Below are positions 18,265-26,271 of a DNA stretch of 64,000 nt, piece by piece. The position numbers and the translations under genes were made by a program. The notes beneath the pieces are model-generated. The model was not told where the DNA came from and ran no database searches. It saw nothing but the letters and a program-made list of their open reading frames with translations. Each line of letters opens with the position of its first letter. The first letter of the stretch is position 1. Origin of the DNA: Streptomyces sp. R33 (lineage in GTDB: Bacteria > Actinomycetota > Actinomycetes > Streptomycetales > Streptomycetaceae); assembly GCF_041200175.1 (NCBI RefSeq), contig NZ_CP165727.1, forward strand, positions 6,389,501-6,453,500, written 5' to 3'.

Positions 18265-18581
18265 TGACCTACGTCAAGGCCTGTGCGCTGAGCGAGCTCG
18301 AGGAGAACACCCCGAAGCGGGTGGAACTCGACGGCACGCCGGTGTCCATCGTCTCCACCGAGGGGGAGGTGTTCGCGATCAACGACATCTGCTCGCACGC
18401 GAACGTCTCGCTCTCGGAGGGCGAGGTCGAGGACTGCATGATCGAGTGCTGGCTGCACGGGTCCTCGTTCGACCTGCGCACCGGCAAGCCCTCCGGTCTG
18501 CCGGCGACCCGCCCCGTACCCGTATACCCCGTAAAGATCGAAGGGGACGACGTGCTCGTCTCCCTCACCCAGGAGTCCTGA
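18264..18581 (+). CDS. Rieske-type non-heme iron ferredoxin
   Basis: A 105-residue [2Fe-2S] protein with the two Rieske ligand pairs CSHANVSLSEG (C-x-H) and CWLHGSSFD (C-x2-H), in a bare domain resembling ferredoxin subunits of dioxygenases. There is no membrane anchor. It begins at the last base of the sufD stop and is followed by sufC after 7 nt. Its position inside the suf operon suggests electron supply to cluster assembly or a client role, an inference from gene order. Confidence 0.93.
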   Translation: MTYVKACALSELEENTPKRVELDGTPVSIVSTEGEVFAINDICSHANVSLSEGEVEDCMIECWLHGSSFDLRTGKPSGLPATRPVPVYPVKIEGDDVLVSLTQES

Positions 18582-18588
18582 GGCACCC

Positions 18589-19353
18589 ATGGCAACGCTT
18601 GAAATCCACGACCTGCACGTCTCCGTCGAGGCCGAGAACGGCGCCCGGGAGATCCTCAAGGGTGTCGACCTCACCGTCAAGCAGGGTGAGACGCACGCCA
18701 TCATGGGCCCCAACGGCTCCGGCAAGTCCACCCTGGCGTACTCGCTCGCCGGTCACCCGAAGTACACCATCACCGGTGGCACCGTGACCCTCGACGGCGA
18801 GGACGTCCTGGAGATGTCCGTCGACGAGCGCGCCCGCGCCGGCGTCTTCCTCGCCATGCAGTACCCGGTCGAGGTCCCCGGCGTCTCGGTCTCCAACTTC
18901 CTGCGTACGTCGGCCACCGCCATCCGCGGCGAGGCGCCGAAGCTGCGTACCTGGGTGAAGGAGGTCAAGTCCGCGATGGAGCAGCTCCAGATGGACCCGG
19001 CCTTCGCCGAGCGCAACGTCAACGAGGGCTTCTCCGGCGGTGAGAAGAAGCGCCACGAGATCCTCCAGCTGGAGCTCCTCAAGCCGAAGATCGCGATCCT
19101 CGACGAGACCGACTCCGGCCTCGACGTCGACGCCCTGCGCATCGTCTCCGAGGGCGTCAACCGCGTCCGCGAGACCGGCGAGGTCGGCACGCTGCTGATC
19201 ACGCACTACACGCGCATCCTGCGCTACATCAAGCCCGACTTCGTGCACGTGTTCGCGAACGGCCGCATCGCCGAGTCCGGTGGCGCCGAGCTGGCGGACC
19301 AGCTGGAGGCCGAGGGCTACGACAAGTACGTGAAGGGTGGCGCGACCGCGTGA
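18589..19353 (+). CDS. sufC: Fe-S cluster assembly ATPase SufC
   Basis: ABC-type ATPase that drives conformational change in the SufB-SufD scaffold, 254 residues. Walker A is GPNGSGKST near residues 40-48, the signature is FSGGEKKRHEILQ, and Walker B leads to ILDETDSGLD. There are no transmembrane segments, as expected for SufC. It overlaps the sufS start at GTGA (19350-19353). Confidence 0.96.
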   Translation: MATLEIHDLHVSVEAENGAREILKGVDLTVKQGETHAIMGPNGSGKSTLAYSLAGHPKYTITGGTVTLDGEDVLEMSVDERARAGVFLAMQYPVEVPGVSVSNFLRTSATAIRGEAPKLRTWVKEVKSAMEQLQMDPAFAERNVNEGFSGGEKKRHEILQLELLKPKIAILDETDSGLDVDALRIVSEGVNRVRETGEVGTLLITHYTRILRYIKPDFVHVFANGRIAESGGAELADQLEAEGYDKYVKGGATA

Positions 19354-20606
19354 CGCAGATGCCTGGCCTCCTCGACATCGAGGCGATCCGCAAGGACTTC
19401 CCCCTTCTGGATCGTGTGGTCCACGACGGGAAGAAGATCGTTTACCTGGACAACGCTGCGACCTCGCAGAAGCCGCGCCAGGTCCTCGACGCGCTGAACG
19501 AGTACTACGAGCAGCACAACGCCAACGTCCACCGTGGCGTGCACGTGCTCGCCGAGGAGGCCACGGCGCTGTACGAGGGCGCCCGCGACAAGGTCGCCGC
19601 CTTCATCAACGCGCCGAGCCGCGACGAGGTGATCTTCACCAAGAACGCCTCGGAGTCGCTCAACCTGGTCGCGAACATGCTCGGCTGGGCGGACGAGCCC
19701 TACCGGGTCGACCGCGAAACCGAGATCGCCATCACGGAGATGGAGCACCACTCCAACATCGTCCCGTGGCAGCTGCTTTCGCAGCGCACCGGCGCGAAGC
19801 TGAAGTGGTTCGGCCTGACCGACGACGGCCGGCTCGACCTGTCCAACATCGAAGAGGTCATCACGGAGAAGACGAAGATCGTCTCCTTCACGCTGGTCTC
19901 CAACATCATGGGCACGATCAACCCGGTCGAGGCGATCGTCCGCCGCGCCCAGGAGGTCGGCGCGCTGGTGCTGATCGACGCCTCGCAGGCCGCTCCGCAC
20001 ATGCCGCTGGACGTCCAGGCGCTCGGCGCCGACTTCGTGGCCTTCACCGGTCACAAGATGTGCGGCCCGACCGGCATCGGCGTCCTGTGGGGCCGCCAGG
20101 AGCTCCTGGAGGACCTGCCCCCGTTCCTCGGCGGCGGCGAGATGATCGAGACCGTGTCGATGCACGCCTCGACGTACGCCCCGGCGCCCCACAAGTTCGA
20201 GGCGGGCACGCCCCCGATCGCCCAGGCCGTCGGCCTCGGCGCGGCCGTGGACTACCTGAGCGCGATCGGCATGGACAAGATCGCCGCGCACGAGCACGCG
20301 ATCACCGAGTACGCGGTGAAGCGCCTCCTGGAGGTTCCCGACCTGCGGATCATCGGCCCGACGACGGCCGAGGACCGCGGCGCCGCGATCTCCTTCACGC
20401 TCGGTGACATCCACCCCCACGACGTGGGCCAGGTCCTGGACGAGCAGGGCATCGCGGTCCGCGTGGGACACCACTGCGCGCGCCCGGTCTGCCTGCGCTA
20501 CGGAATTCCCGCGACCACGCGAGCGTCTTTCTACCTGTACTCCTCTCCGGCGGACGTCGACGCACTGATCGACGGGCTGGAGCACGTACGGAACTTCTTC
20601 GGCTGA
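19350..20606 (+). CDS. sufS: Cysteine desulfurase SufS
   Basis: PLP enzyme that removes sulfur from cysteine as a persulfide for cluster assembly. The 418-residue group II desulfurase has the PLP lysine in FTGHKMCGP at residue 236 and the persulfide cysteine in RVGHHCARPV at 376. The GTG start overlaps the sufC stop, indicating coupled translation. The adjacent SufU is the expected sulfur acceptor, as no SufE gene is present. Confidence 0.96.
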   Translation: MTQMPGLLDIEAIRKDFPLLDRVVHDGKKIVYLDNAATSQKPRQVLDALNEYYEQHNANVHRGVHVLAEEATALYEGARDKVAAFINAPSRDEVIFTKNASESLNLVANMLGWADEPYRVDRETEIAITEMEHHSNIVPWQLLSQRTGAKLKWFGLTDDGRLDLSNIEEVITEKTKIVSFTLVSNIMGTINPVEAIVRRAQEVGALVLIDASQAAPHMPLDVQALGADFVAFTGHKMCGPTGIGVLWGRQELLEDLPPFLGGGEMIETVSMHASTYAPAPHKFEAGTPPIAQAVGLGAAVDYLSAIGMDKIAAHEHAITEYAVKRLLEVPDLRIIGPTTAEDRGAAISFTLGDIHPHDVGQVLDEQGIAVRVGHHCARPVCLRYGIPATTRASFYLYSSPADVDALIDGLEHVRNFFG

Positions 20607-20628
20607 CGAGGGCGACGAGGACGACGCA

Positions 20629-21093
20629 GTGAAGCTGGATTCGATGTACCAGGAACTGATCCTGGACCACTACAAGCACCCGCACGGGCGTGGCCTGCGC
20701 GACGGCGACGCCGAGGTGCACCACGTCAACCCGACGTGCGGCGACGAGATCACGCTGCGCGTGAAGTACGACGGCGAGACGCTCACCGACGTCTCGTACG
20801 AGGGCCAGGGCTGCTCCATCAGCCAGGCCAGCGCGTCCGTGCTGAACGAGCTGCTCGTCGGCAAGGAGCTGGCCGAGGCGCAGAAGATCCAGGGCGTGTT
20901 CCTGGAGATGATGCAGTCGAAGGGCAAGATCGAGCCCGACGAGGCCATGGAGGAGGTGCTGGAGGACGCGGTCGCGTTCGTCGGCGTCTCCAAGTACCCG
21001 GCTCGCGTGAAGTGTGCTCTGCTGAGCTGGATGGCCTGGAAGGACGCGACCGCCCAGGCACTGGGCGACGGCGCGGAGAGGAAGACGGCATGA
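20629..21093 (+). CDS. sufU: Zinc-dependent sulfurtransferase SufU
   Basis: NifU-like protein that accepts persulfide from SufS. The 154-residue frame keeps the three ligand cysteines, C37 in NPTCGDE, C62 in GQGCSIS and C129 in RVKCALL, plus the conserved Asp39, so it is the SufU type and not a degenerate copy. It starts with GTG 22 nt after sufS and overlaps the next gene by 4 nt. Confidence 0.94.
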   Translation: MKLDSMYQELILDHYKHPHGRGLRDGDAEVHHVNPTCGDEITLRVKYDGETLTDVSYEGQGCSISQASASVLNELLVGKELAEAQKIQGVFLEMMQSKGKIEPDEAMEEVLEDAVAFVGVSKYPARVKCALLSWMAWKDATAQALGDGAERKTA

Positions 21094-21437
21094 CCGAGAA
21101 CGCGACGCCCGCCGAGGCGTCGATCAAGCCGGCCACCGAGGAGGAGGTCCGCGAGGCCCTCTACGACGTGGTCGACCCCGAGCTGGGGATCGACGTCGTC
21201 AACCTGGGCCTGATCTACGGCATCCACATCGACGACGCGAACATCGCGACCCTCGACATGACGCTGACCTCGGCGGCCTGCCCGCTGACGGACGTCATCG
21301 AGGACCAGGCGAAGTCGGCGACGGACGGCATCGTGAGCGAGCTCCGGATCAACTGGGTCTGGATGCCGCCGTGGGGCCCGGACAAGATCACGGACGACGG
21401 CCGCGAGCAGCTGCGCGCGCTCGGCTTCAACGTCTGA
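21090..21437 (+). CDS. sufT: SufT-like MIP18/DUF59 Fe-S maturation protein
   Basis: A 115-residue single-domain MIP18 (DUF59) protein; such proteins help transfer or repair Fe-S clusters. The diagnostic segments are VVDPELGIDVVNLGLIYG and LTSAACPLTDVI, the latter with the conserved cysteine. ATG overlaps the sufU stop (21090-21093). It is the last gene of the suf operon and is followed by a strong terminator. The name sufT is used by homology; precise client proteins are unknown. Confidence 0.88.
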   Translation: MTENATPAEASIKPATEEEVREALYDVVDPELGIDVVNLGLIYGIHIDDANIATLDMTLTSAACPLTDVIEDQAKSATDGIVSELRINWVWMPPWGPDKITDDGREQLRALGFNV

Positions 21438-21453
21438 GCAACCCGCTTCACGA

Positions 21454-21484
21454 AGGGCCCCCGGCACTCTGTGCCGGGGGCCCT
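21454..21484 (+). terminator. Terminator of the suf operon
   Basis: Perfect 14-bp stem (21454-21467 with 21471-21484) with a 3-nt TCT loop, directly after the last suf gene. Confidence 0.88.
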
Positions 21485-21661
21485 CCGCGTTCCCCCAGGG
21501 CTTGCGGGGGAGCTGCCGGGAGCTTCCCGGGAGGCCCTCCGTGTTCTTCCGGCGGACGATTGACGTGCACCGGATGTTGGCCACGGTGGCCGAACCTGCT
21601 CGTCGGCCGTCACGGCGTGACGTGGTTCGCGCTCGGCTCGACTCCTGGGGACGGGACACCG

Positions 21662-23032
21662 ATGAAGAAGCAGCTTGGTATCGCAGGGATCGCGGCGCTG
21701 GTCGTCGCCGGCACGGTCACGGTCGCGCCCGCGCAGGCGGTGACCTACGGGACGCCGACGATCAGCCTGTCCGCGTCGTACCTGTCCGGCGCCGTCGGCG
21801 CGGTCGGCGACCCCGTGGTGAACGTGACCGTGGGGCAGAGCGGCGCCGACGTGTCCGCGCTGACGGTCAGCGCCTCCGCGTCGAGCAAGGCCTCGGTCGC
21901 CGGCACGGGCGACGTGAGCGTCACCGGGGCCGGGGCGGTGCGGCAGCTGGCCGTCACCGCGCGCGGCCGCGGCTACACCGACCTCACCGTCAAGGTGACG
22001 GGGCTGGGCGGCAAGAGCGCCACCAAGACCCTGTCGTACGCGGCCTCCTCCGCGGTGCAGAACCCGGCCGACGCCCGCTACTTCACCGGCGCCTCGGACT
22101 CCTCCGCCGCCGTGGACGTCGGCGGCGGCTACACCGTCGTCGCCGACGACGAGAGCAACGTGCTGCGCCTGTACGACCGTTCCCGCTCGGCCGCCCCCGT
22201 GCGCACCTGGGACTTCAGCTCGCAGCTCGGCGTCACCAAGGAGGTGGACATCGAGGGGGCGACCCTGATCGGCAACACCATCTACTGGACGGGCTCGCTC
22301 GGCAACAACAAGGACGGCGAGTACAAGGCGCCCCGCAACACGGTGTTCACCACCACGGTGAGCGGCTCCGGTTCGGGTACGCAGCTCGCGTACGGGCGCT
22401 CGTACAAGAAGCTCCGCGACGACCTGGTGGCCTGGGACACGGCGAACGGCAACCGCTACGGCTTCGCGGCCGGCACGGCGGCGGGCGAGGCGCCCAAGCA
22501 GATCGACGGCTTCAACGTGGAGGGGCTGGAGTTCGCGCCGGGCTCGACCACGACCGCGTACCTGGGCTTCCGCGCCCCCCTGGCCCCGGCGGTGCCGGGC
22601 GGCAAGGCGCTGATCGTGCCGGTGACGAACTTCGACAAGGTGCTCTCCGGCGGGGCCCAGGCCGCCTTCGGGGCGGGCATCGAGCTCGACCTCGGCGGGC
22701 TGGCGATCCGCGACATCCGCAAGAACGCCGCGAACCAGTACCTGATCCTGGCCGGCTCCTGGGCCGCGGACGACAACTCGGACCCGTACGCGCTCTACCA
22801 GTGGGACGGCGTCGCGGGCCACGCCCCGGTCAAGCGGGCCGACCTGCCGACGACCGACCCGGGCGGCTGGGAGGCCGTCGTGGACGTGCCGGACCTGTCG
22901 GTGGCGGGGGCGCGCGTGCAGCTGATCACGGACAACGGGTCCGCGGACCTGTACGGGGACGGGATCGAGGCCAAGGATCTGACGCACCCGGAGTGGAAGA
23001 AGGCCCGGGCGGCCTGGTTCACGCTGAACTGA
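21662..23032 (+). CDS. Secreted protein resembling DUF3616 proteins
   Basis: A 456-residue exported protein. MKKQLGIAGIAALVVAGTVT followed by APAQA gives a Sec signal peptide with cleavage near residue 26. Residues 30-125 look like a beta-sandwich domain. The rest is probably a beta-propeller with the segments VVADDESNVLRLYDRS and FNVEGLEFAPGSTTTAYLGF, which resemble DUF3616 proteins. No catalytic motif is evident. The open frame runs further upstream, but only the ATG at 21662 gives a signal peptide. It stands alone between the suf terminator and the SMR palindrome. Family assignment is from memory and moderate. Confidence 0.75.
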   Translation: MKKQLGIAGIAALVVAGTVTVAPAQAVTYGTPTISLSASYLSGAVGAVGDPVVNVTVGQSGADVSALTVSASASSKASVAGTGDVSVTGAGAVRQLAVTARGRGYTDLTVKVTGLGGKSATKTLSYAASSAVQNPADARYFTGASDSSAAVDVGGGYTVVADDESNVLRLYDRSRSAAPVRTWDFSSQLGVTKEVDIEGATLIGNTIYWTGSLGNNKDGEYKAPRNTVFTTTVSGSGSGTQLAYGRSYKKLRDDLVAWDTANGNRYGFAAGTAAGEAPKQIDGFNVEGLEFAPGSTTTAYLGFRAPLAPAVPGGKALIVPVTNFDKVLSGGAQAAFGAGIELDLGGLAIRDIRKNAANQYLILAGSWAADDNSDPYALYQWDGVAGHAPVKRADLPTTDPGGWEAVVDVPDLSVAGARVQLITDNGSADLYGDGIEAKDLTHPEWKKARAAWFTLN

Positions 23033-23045
23033 GGCGAAGAGGTGG

Positions 23046-23087
23046 GTGCGTAGGGCATGTGTACCCTCGTACACATGCCCTACGCAC
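23046..23087. promoter_or_regulatory. 19-bp perfect palindrome over the SMR gene start, likely TetR operator
   Basis: Arms 23046-23064 and 23069-23087 are perfectly complementary over 19 bp around a CCTC spacer. The core TGTGTAC-cctc-GTACACA has the look of a TetR-family operator, and a TetR gene follows in the same transcript. The ATG of the SMR gene (23075) lies in the right arm. In RNA it would form a very stable hairpin hiding the start unless the transcript begins at the ATG; TACCCT at 23062-23067 would be a suitable -10 box for that. Confidence 0.65.
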
Positions 23088-23395
23088 TGCTTGCCGCGGC
23101 CATCGCCGCCGAGGTGGCCGGGACCACCGCAATGAAGTTCAGCGAGGGCTTCACGAGGCTGTGGCCGACGCTGGTGACGGTGGTGGGGTACCTGGTGGCC
23201 TTCGCGCTGCTCGCGCAGACGCTGAAGTCGATGTCGGTGGGCACCGCGTACGCGATCTGGGCCGGGGTCGGCACGGCCGCCATCGCCGCGATCGGGATGG
23301 TGTTCATGGGGGAGGCCGCCACCGCCGCGAAGATCGCCGGGATCGCACTGATCATCGGCGGCGTGGTGCTGCTGAACCTGGGCGGGGCGCACTGA
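23075..23395 (+). CDS. SMR family multidrug efflux protein
   Basis: Small multidrug resistance transporter, 106 residues with four transmembrane helices. It carries the conserved membrane Glu in AIAAEVAGTTAMKFSEGFT and the helix-3 segment GTAYAIWAGVGTAAIAAIGM. Such dimers exchange protons for cationic or guanidinium compounds. The ATG at 23075 gives the standard family start (MPYALLAAAIAAEV); an in-frame ATG at 23057 would add six residues. The stop and the TetR start overlap (TGATG). Regulation by that TetR protein through the palindrome is the simplest reading. Confidence 0.92.
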   Translation: MPYALLAAAIAAEVAGTTAMKFSEGFTRLWPTLVTVVGYLVAFALLAQTLKSMSVGTAYAIWAGVGTAAIAAIGMVFMGEAATAAKIAGIALIIGGVVLLNLGGAH

Positions 23396-23949
23396 TGGCC
23401 CCCGCGGGTGCCGGCGGGCGCAGGTACGACCCGGACCGGCGGCAGCGGATCATCGACGCGGCGATCCGGGTGGTGGGCGCCCAGGGCATCGCAGGGCTGA
23501 GCCACCGCAGCGTGGCGGCGGAGGCGGATGTTCCGCTGGGCTCGACCACGTACCACTTCAAGACGCTGGACGACCTGCTGGTCGCGGCGCTGCGCCAGGC
23601 GAACGCAGGCTTCGTACCGGTGCCGGACGCCGATGACCCGGATCTGGCGGGGGCGCTCGCGCGGCTGCTGGGGGAGTTCCTGACGGCGGACCGGCCGCGG
23701 GCGGAGCTGGAGTACGAGCTGTACCTGGAGGCACTGCGCCGCCCGGCGCTGCGCCCGGTGGCGGCGGAGTGGACGGAGTCGGTCACGGCGGCCCTGACCC
23801 GCCGCGTGGACCCGCCAACGGCCCGGGCCCTGGTGGCGGTGATGGACGGCATCAGCCTCCAGGTCCTGCTGACGGACACGGAGTACGACGAGCCGTACGT
23901 ACGGGACATCCTGGCGCGCATCCTGAGCTCCGGTCCGGCCGGCGTTTGA
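23395..23949 (+). CDS. TetR family transcriptional regulator
   Basis: A 184-residue repressor with an N-terminal HTH (RQRIIDAAIRVVGAQGIAGLSHRSVAAEADVPLGSTTYHF, residues about 14-54) and a C-terminal ligand-binding domain with ELEYELYLEALRRPALRP and GISLQVLLTDTEYDEPYVRDI. It overlaps the SMR efflux gene by one base, so the two are translated together. It probably represses its own operon by binding the 19-bp palindrome upstream. Confidence 0.9.
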   Translation: MAPAGAGGRRYDPDRRQRIIDAAIRVVGAQGIAGLSHRSVAAEADVPLGSTTYHFKTLDDLLVAALRQANAGFVPVPDADDPDLAGALARLLGEFLTADRPRAELEYELYLEALRRPALRPVAAEWTESVTAALTRRVDPPTARALVAVMDGISLQVLLTDTEYDEPYVRDILARILSSGPAGV

Positions 23950-24072
23950 GGCGCCGGGGCCCGGGGCCCGGGGGCGGGGCCCCTCACGGGTCCGGGCAGA
24001 GCCCGGGAAGCGGAGAAGGGGCGGGGCGGGGAGGGGCGCCCGCGCAGCGGGACCCCGCACCCGGCGGCGACG

Positions 24073-24948
24073 CTACCCGGCAGCCCGCACCGCGGCCAAC
24101 GCCGCAGCAACGCTGCCCTCGATGTCCCGAACGGGATAGAACACCTCCCGCACCACCCGCCCCCGATCCACCACCAGCGTCAACCGCTTCAGCCGGCTCA
24201 CCCCCGCCGCCCGGAACGTCGGCAACCGCAACGCCGCCGTCAGCGAAAGCTCCGCATCCGAGAGCAGCGCAAACCGCAGCCCCTCCGCCTCCGCGAACTC
24301 CCGCTGCTCATCGGGCCGCTGGGTCGACACCCCGTGGACCGTCGCCCCCGCCGCAGTGAACTCCGCCAGCTGGTCCCGGTACGTGCACGACTCCAGCGTG
24401 CAGCCCTTCGCCCCCGGGATCCCCGCCCAACCCGGCGGGTAGGACTCGGCCCGCGCATACGCGCCGGGGAAGCAGTACAGGACCGTGAACGGCGTGTCCG
24501 CCACCGGATCCCGGACCTCCCCGAACCGGTCCGGCAGCGCCAGCTCCGGCAGTCGCGTGCCGCGCAGCGCATGCACCCGTTCCGCCTCCCGCGAGAACTC
24601 CTCCGTCGTCGCCGTCATCTCTCCCTCTCCCAGGACCCAGGCGTCTCCCCAGTCCTGGAGGGCCACCAGGACAGGCAGCAGCCCCCGCCCGCGCGGGGTC
24701 AGCCGGTATTCGTGCCGCACCGGGCGTTCCTGGTACGGCTCGCGCGTCAGCACCCCGGCTTCGACCAGCAGCTTCAGCCGCTCGGCGAGGACCTTGCGGG
24801 ACATCCCCAGCTCGCGCTGGAACGCGTCGAAGCGGTGCACGCCGCGCGCGGCGTCGCGCACGATCAGCAGCGTCCACCAGTCGCCCACCACGTCGAGGGC
24901 CTGGGCGATGGCGCAGTCCGCGTCGTCGAGGTGTGTGCGCTGGGCCAT
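24073..24948 (-). CDS. HxlR-type winged-helix regulator fused to a peroxiredoxin domain
   Basis: A 291-residue two-domain protein. Residues 1-105 form an HxlR/MarR-like winged helix (DWWTLLIVRDAARGVHRF, MSRKVLAERLKLLVEAGVL) with a conserved N-terminal Cys12, at the position used for redox sensing in HypR-type HxlR proteins. Residues about 130-291 form a thioredoxin-fold redoxin with the PrxQ/BCP-like motif KGCTLESCTYRD (C183, C188). AAAGGAG precedes the ATG at 24948. A purine-rich GGAGAGGGAGAG also precedes an in-frame ATG at 24618, so the redoxin could be made separately (181 residues). The gene is divergent from an MFS pump. A thiol-redox sensor role is inferred from the domain pairing. Confidence 0.88.
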   Translation of the reverse strand: MAQRTHLDDADCAIAQALDVVGDWWTLLIVRDAARGVHRFDAFQRELGMSRKVLAERLKLLVEAGVLTREPYQERPVRHEYRLTPRGRGLLPVLVALQDWGDAWVLGEGEMTATTEEFSREAERVHALRGTRLPELALPDRFGEVRDPVADTPFTVLYCFPGAYARAESYPPGWAGIPGAKGCTLESCTYRDQLAEFTAAGATVHGVSTQRPDEQREFAEAEGLRFALLSDAELSLTAALRLPTFRAAGVSRLKRLTLVVDRGRVVREVFYPVRDIEGSVAAALAAVRAAG

Positions 24949-25029
24949 GGGCACTCCTTTGTCCGTTGACCCAAGGCTGTCATGCTGACATAGTCCGTTC
25001 CCAAAAGGAACTAACCAACGGGCGGGGGC

Positions 25030-26262
25030 GTGGTGCAAGGCTTCAAGGACGTGCCGAGAGCGGTGTGGCTGCTGGCGGCGGGCGTGTTCGTCAACGCCGT
25101 CGTCAGCTTCACCTTCGTCTTCGTCTTCCTGTACCTGACCGGCCCGCGCGGCCTCGGGGCCGCCCAGGCGGGCCTGGTCACCGGCGTCGGCGGCGTCGGC
25201 CTCGTCGCCGGGAACTTCACCGGCGGCTGGTACGGGGACCGCTTCGGCCACCGCCGGGTGCTGCTCGCCGCCTCCACCGCCGGCGGCCTCGCCCTGATGT
25301 CCTTCCCGCTCCTGCCCACCGCCGGGCTCTACGCGGCCCTGCCGCTGGCCCAGTACGCCTCCGGCGTGGTCCGGGCCGCGAACTCCGCGCTGGTCGCCGT
25401 CACCGTCCCCGAGGGGGCCCGCCGGCAGGCCTTCGCCGTGGTCCGCTGCGTCTCCAACGGCGGCTTCACCCTCGGCCCGCCCCTCGGAGCCCTGATCGCG
25501 ACCGGACTCTCGTACGACTGGCTCTTCGTCTGCGACGGCCTCGGGACCCTGTTCTTCGCCCTCTGGACCGCGCGGGTCGTCCCCGCCCACGGGGCCTCCC
25601 GCAATGCCGCCGCGGCCCCGGACGGGGGTCGGGGCCGCGGCTTGTGGACGGAGCTGCGCGCCCGGCCCGCCGTACTCGTCCTCCTCGGCGCGATCCTGGT
25701 GACCGACCTCGTCTACCGCCAGCAGTACGGCACGTTCCCCGTGTTCCTCGCCGACCACGGGCAGGGCACCCGGGCCTTCGGCCTCGTGATCGCCCTCAAC
25801 GGCGCGGTCATCCTGCTGCTGGAGCTCCCGGCCGCCGTCGCGCTGCGCGCCCGGCCGCCGCTCCCGGTCATCGGCACCGGCCTGGTGCTGGTCGGGGCCG
25901 GGTACGCGGCGCTGCTGCCCGGGGTGGGGGTCGCGAGCGCCGTGGCGATGATGGTGCTGCTGAGCCTCGGCGAGATCCTGTACAAGACCACCGCCACCGC
26001 GTACGTCGCCGACCAGGCGCCCGAGCACGCCATCGGGCGGTTCCAGAGCCTCTACGCAGGGGTCTCGGTCAGCGGTGTCGTCCTCGGGCCGCCGCTGGGC
26101 GGAGCCCTGTACGCGGCCGCGCCCGGGCTGCTGTGGCCGCTGTGTGCGGCGCTGGCGGCGGGCGCGGGCGGGGCGGTCCTGTGGGTGTCGGCGCGGCAGC
26201 GGCGACACGCGGGCCGACCGGCACATGAGACCGGTTCGCAACCGCAGGCCGTCGCCGGTTAG
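25030..26262 (+). CDS. MFS transporter
   Basis: A 410-residue major facilitator with about 12 transmembrane segments. Cytoplasmic loop 2-3 has the MFS motif GGWYGDRFGHRRV, and the second half carries GEILYKTTATAYVADQAPEHAIGRFQ. It is probably a drug or metabolite exporter of the DHA1 type. The GTG at 25030 follows a purine-rich stretch after the divergent HxlR-peroxiredoxin promoter region (81 nt), so that regulator is a candidate controller. The stop is 9 nt before dapD. Confidence 0.88.
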   Translation: MVQGFKDVPRAVWLLAAGVFVNAVVSFTFVFVFLYLTGPRGLGAAQAGLVTGVGGVGLVAGNFTGGWYGDRFGHRRVLLAASTAGGLALMSFPLLPTAGLYAALPLAQYASGVVRAANSALVAVTVPEGARRQAFAVVRCVSNGGFTLGPPLGALIATGLSYDWLFVCDGLGTLFFALWTARVVPAHGASRNAAAAPDGGRGRGLWTELRARPAVLVLLGAILVTDLVYRQQYGTFPVFLADHGQGTRAFGLVIALNGAVILLLELPAAVALRARPPLPVIGTGLVLVGAGYAALLPGVGVASAVAMMVLLSLGEILYKTTATAYVADQAPEHAIGRFQSLYAGVSVSGVVLGPPLGGALYAAAPGLLWPLCAALAAGAGGAVLWVSARQRRHAGRPAHETGSQPQAVAG

Positions 26263-26265
26263 GTT
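26260..26265 (+). promoter_or_regulatory. Candidate -10 box for leaderless dapD
   Basis: TAGGTT is a perfect match to the TAgPuPuT pattern, 6 nt before the dapD ATG and overlapping the end of the MFS gene. The preceding TTCGCA at 26235-26240 is a poor -35 at 19-nt spacing. Confidence 0.45.
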
Positions 26266-26271
26266 TCGGGC

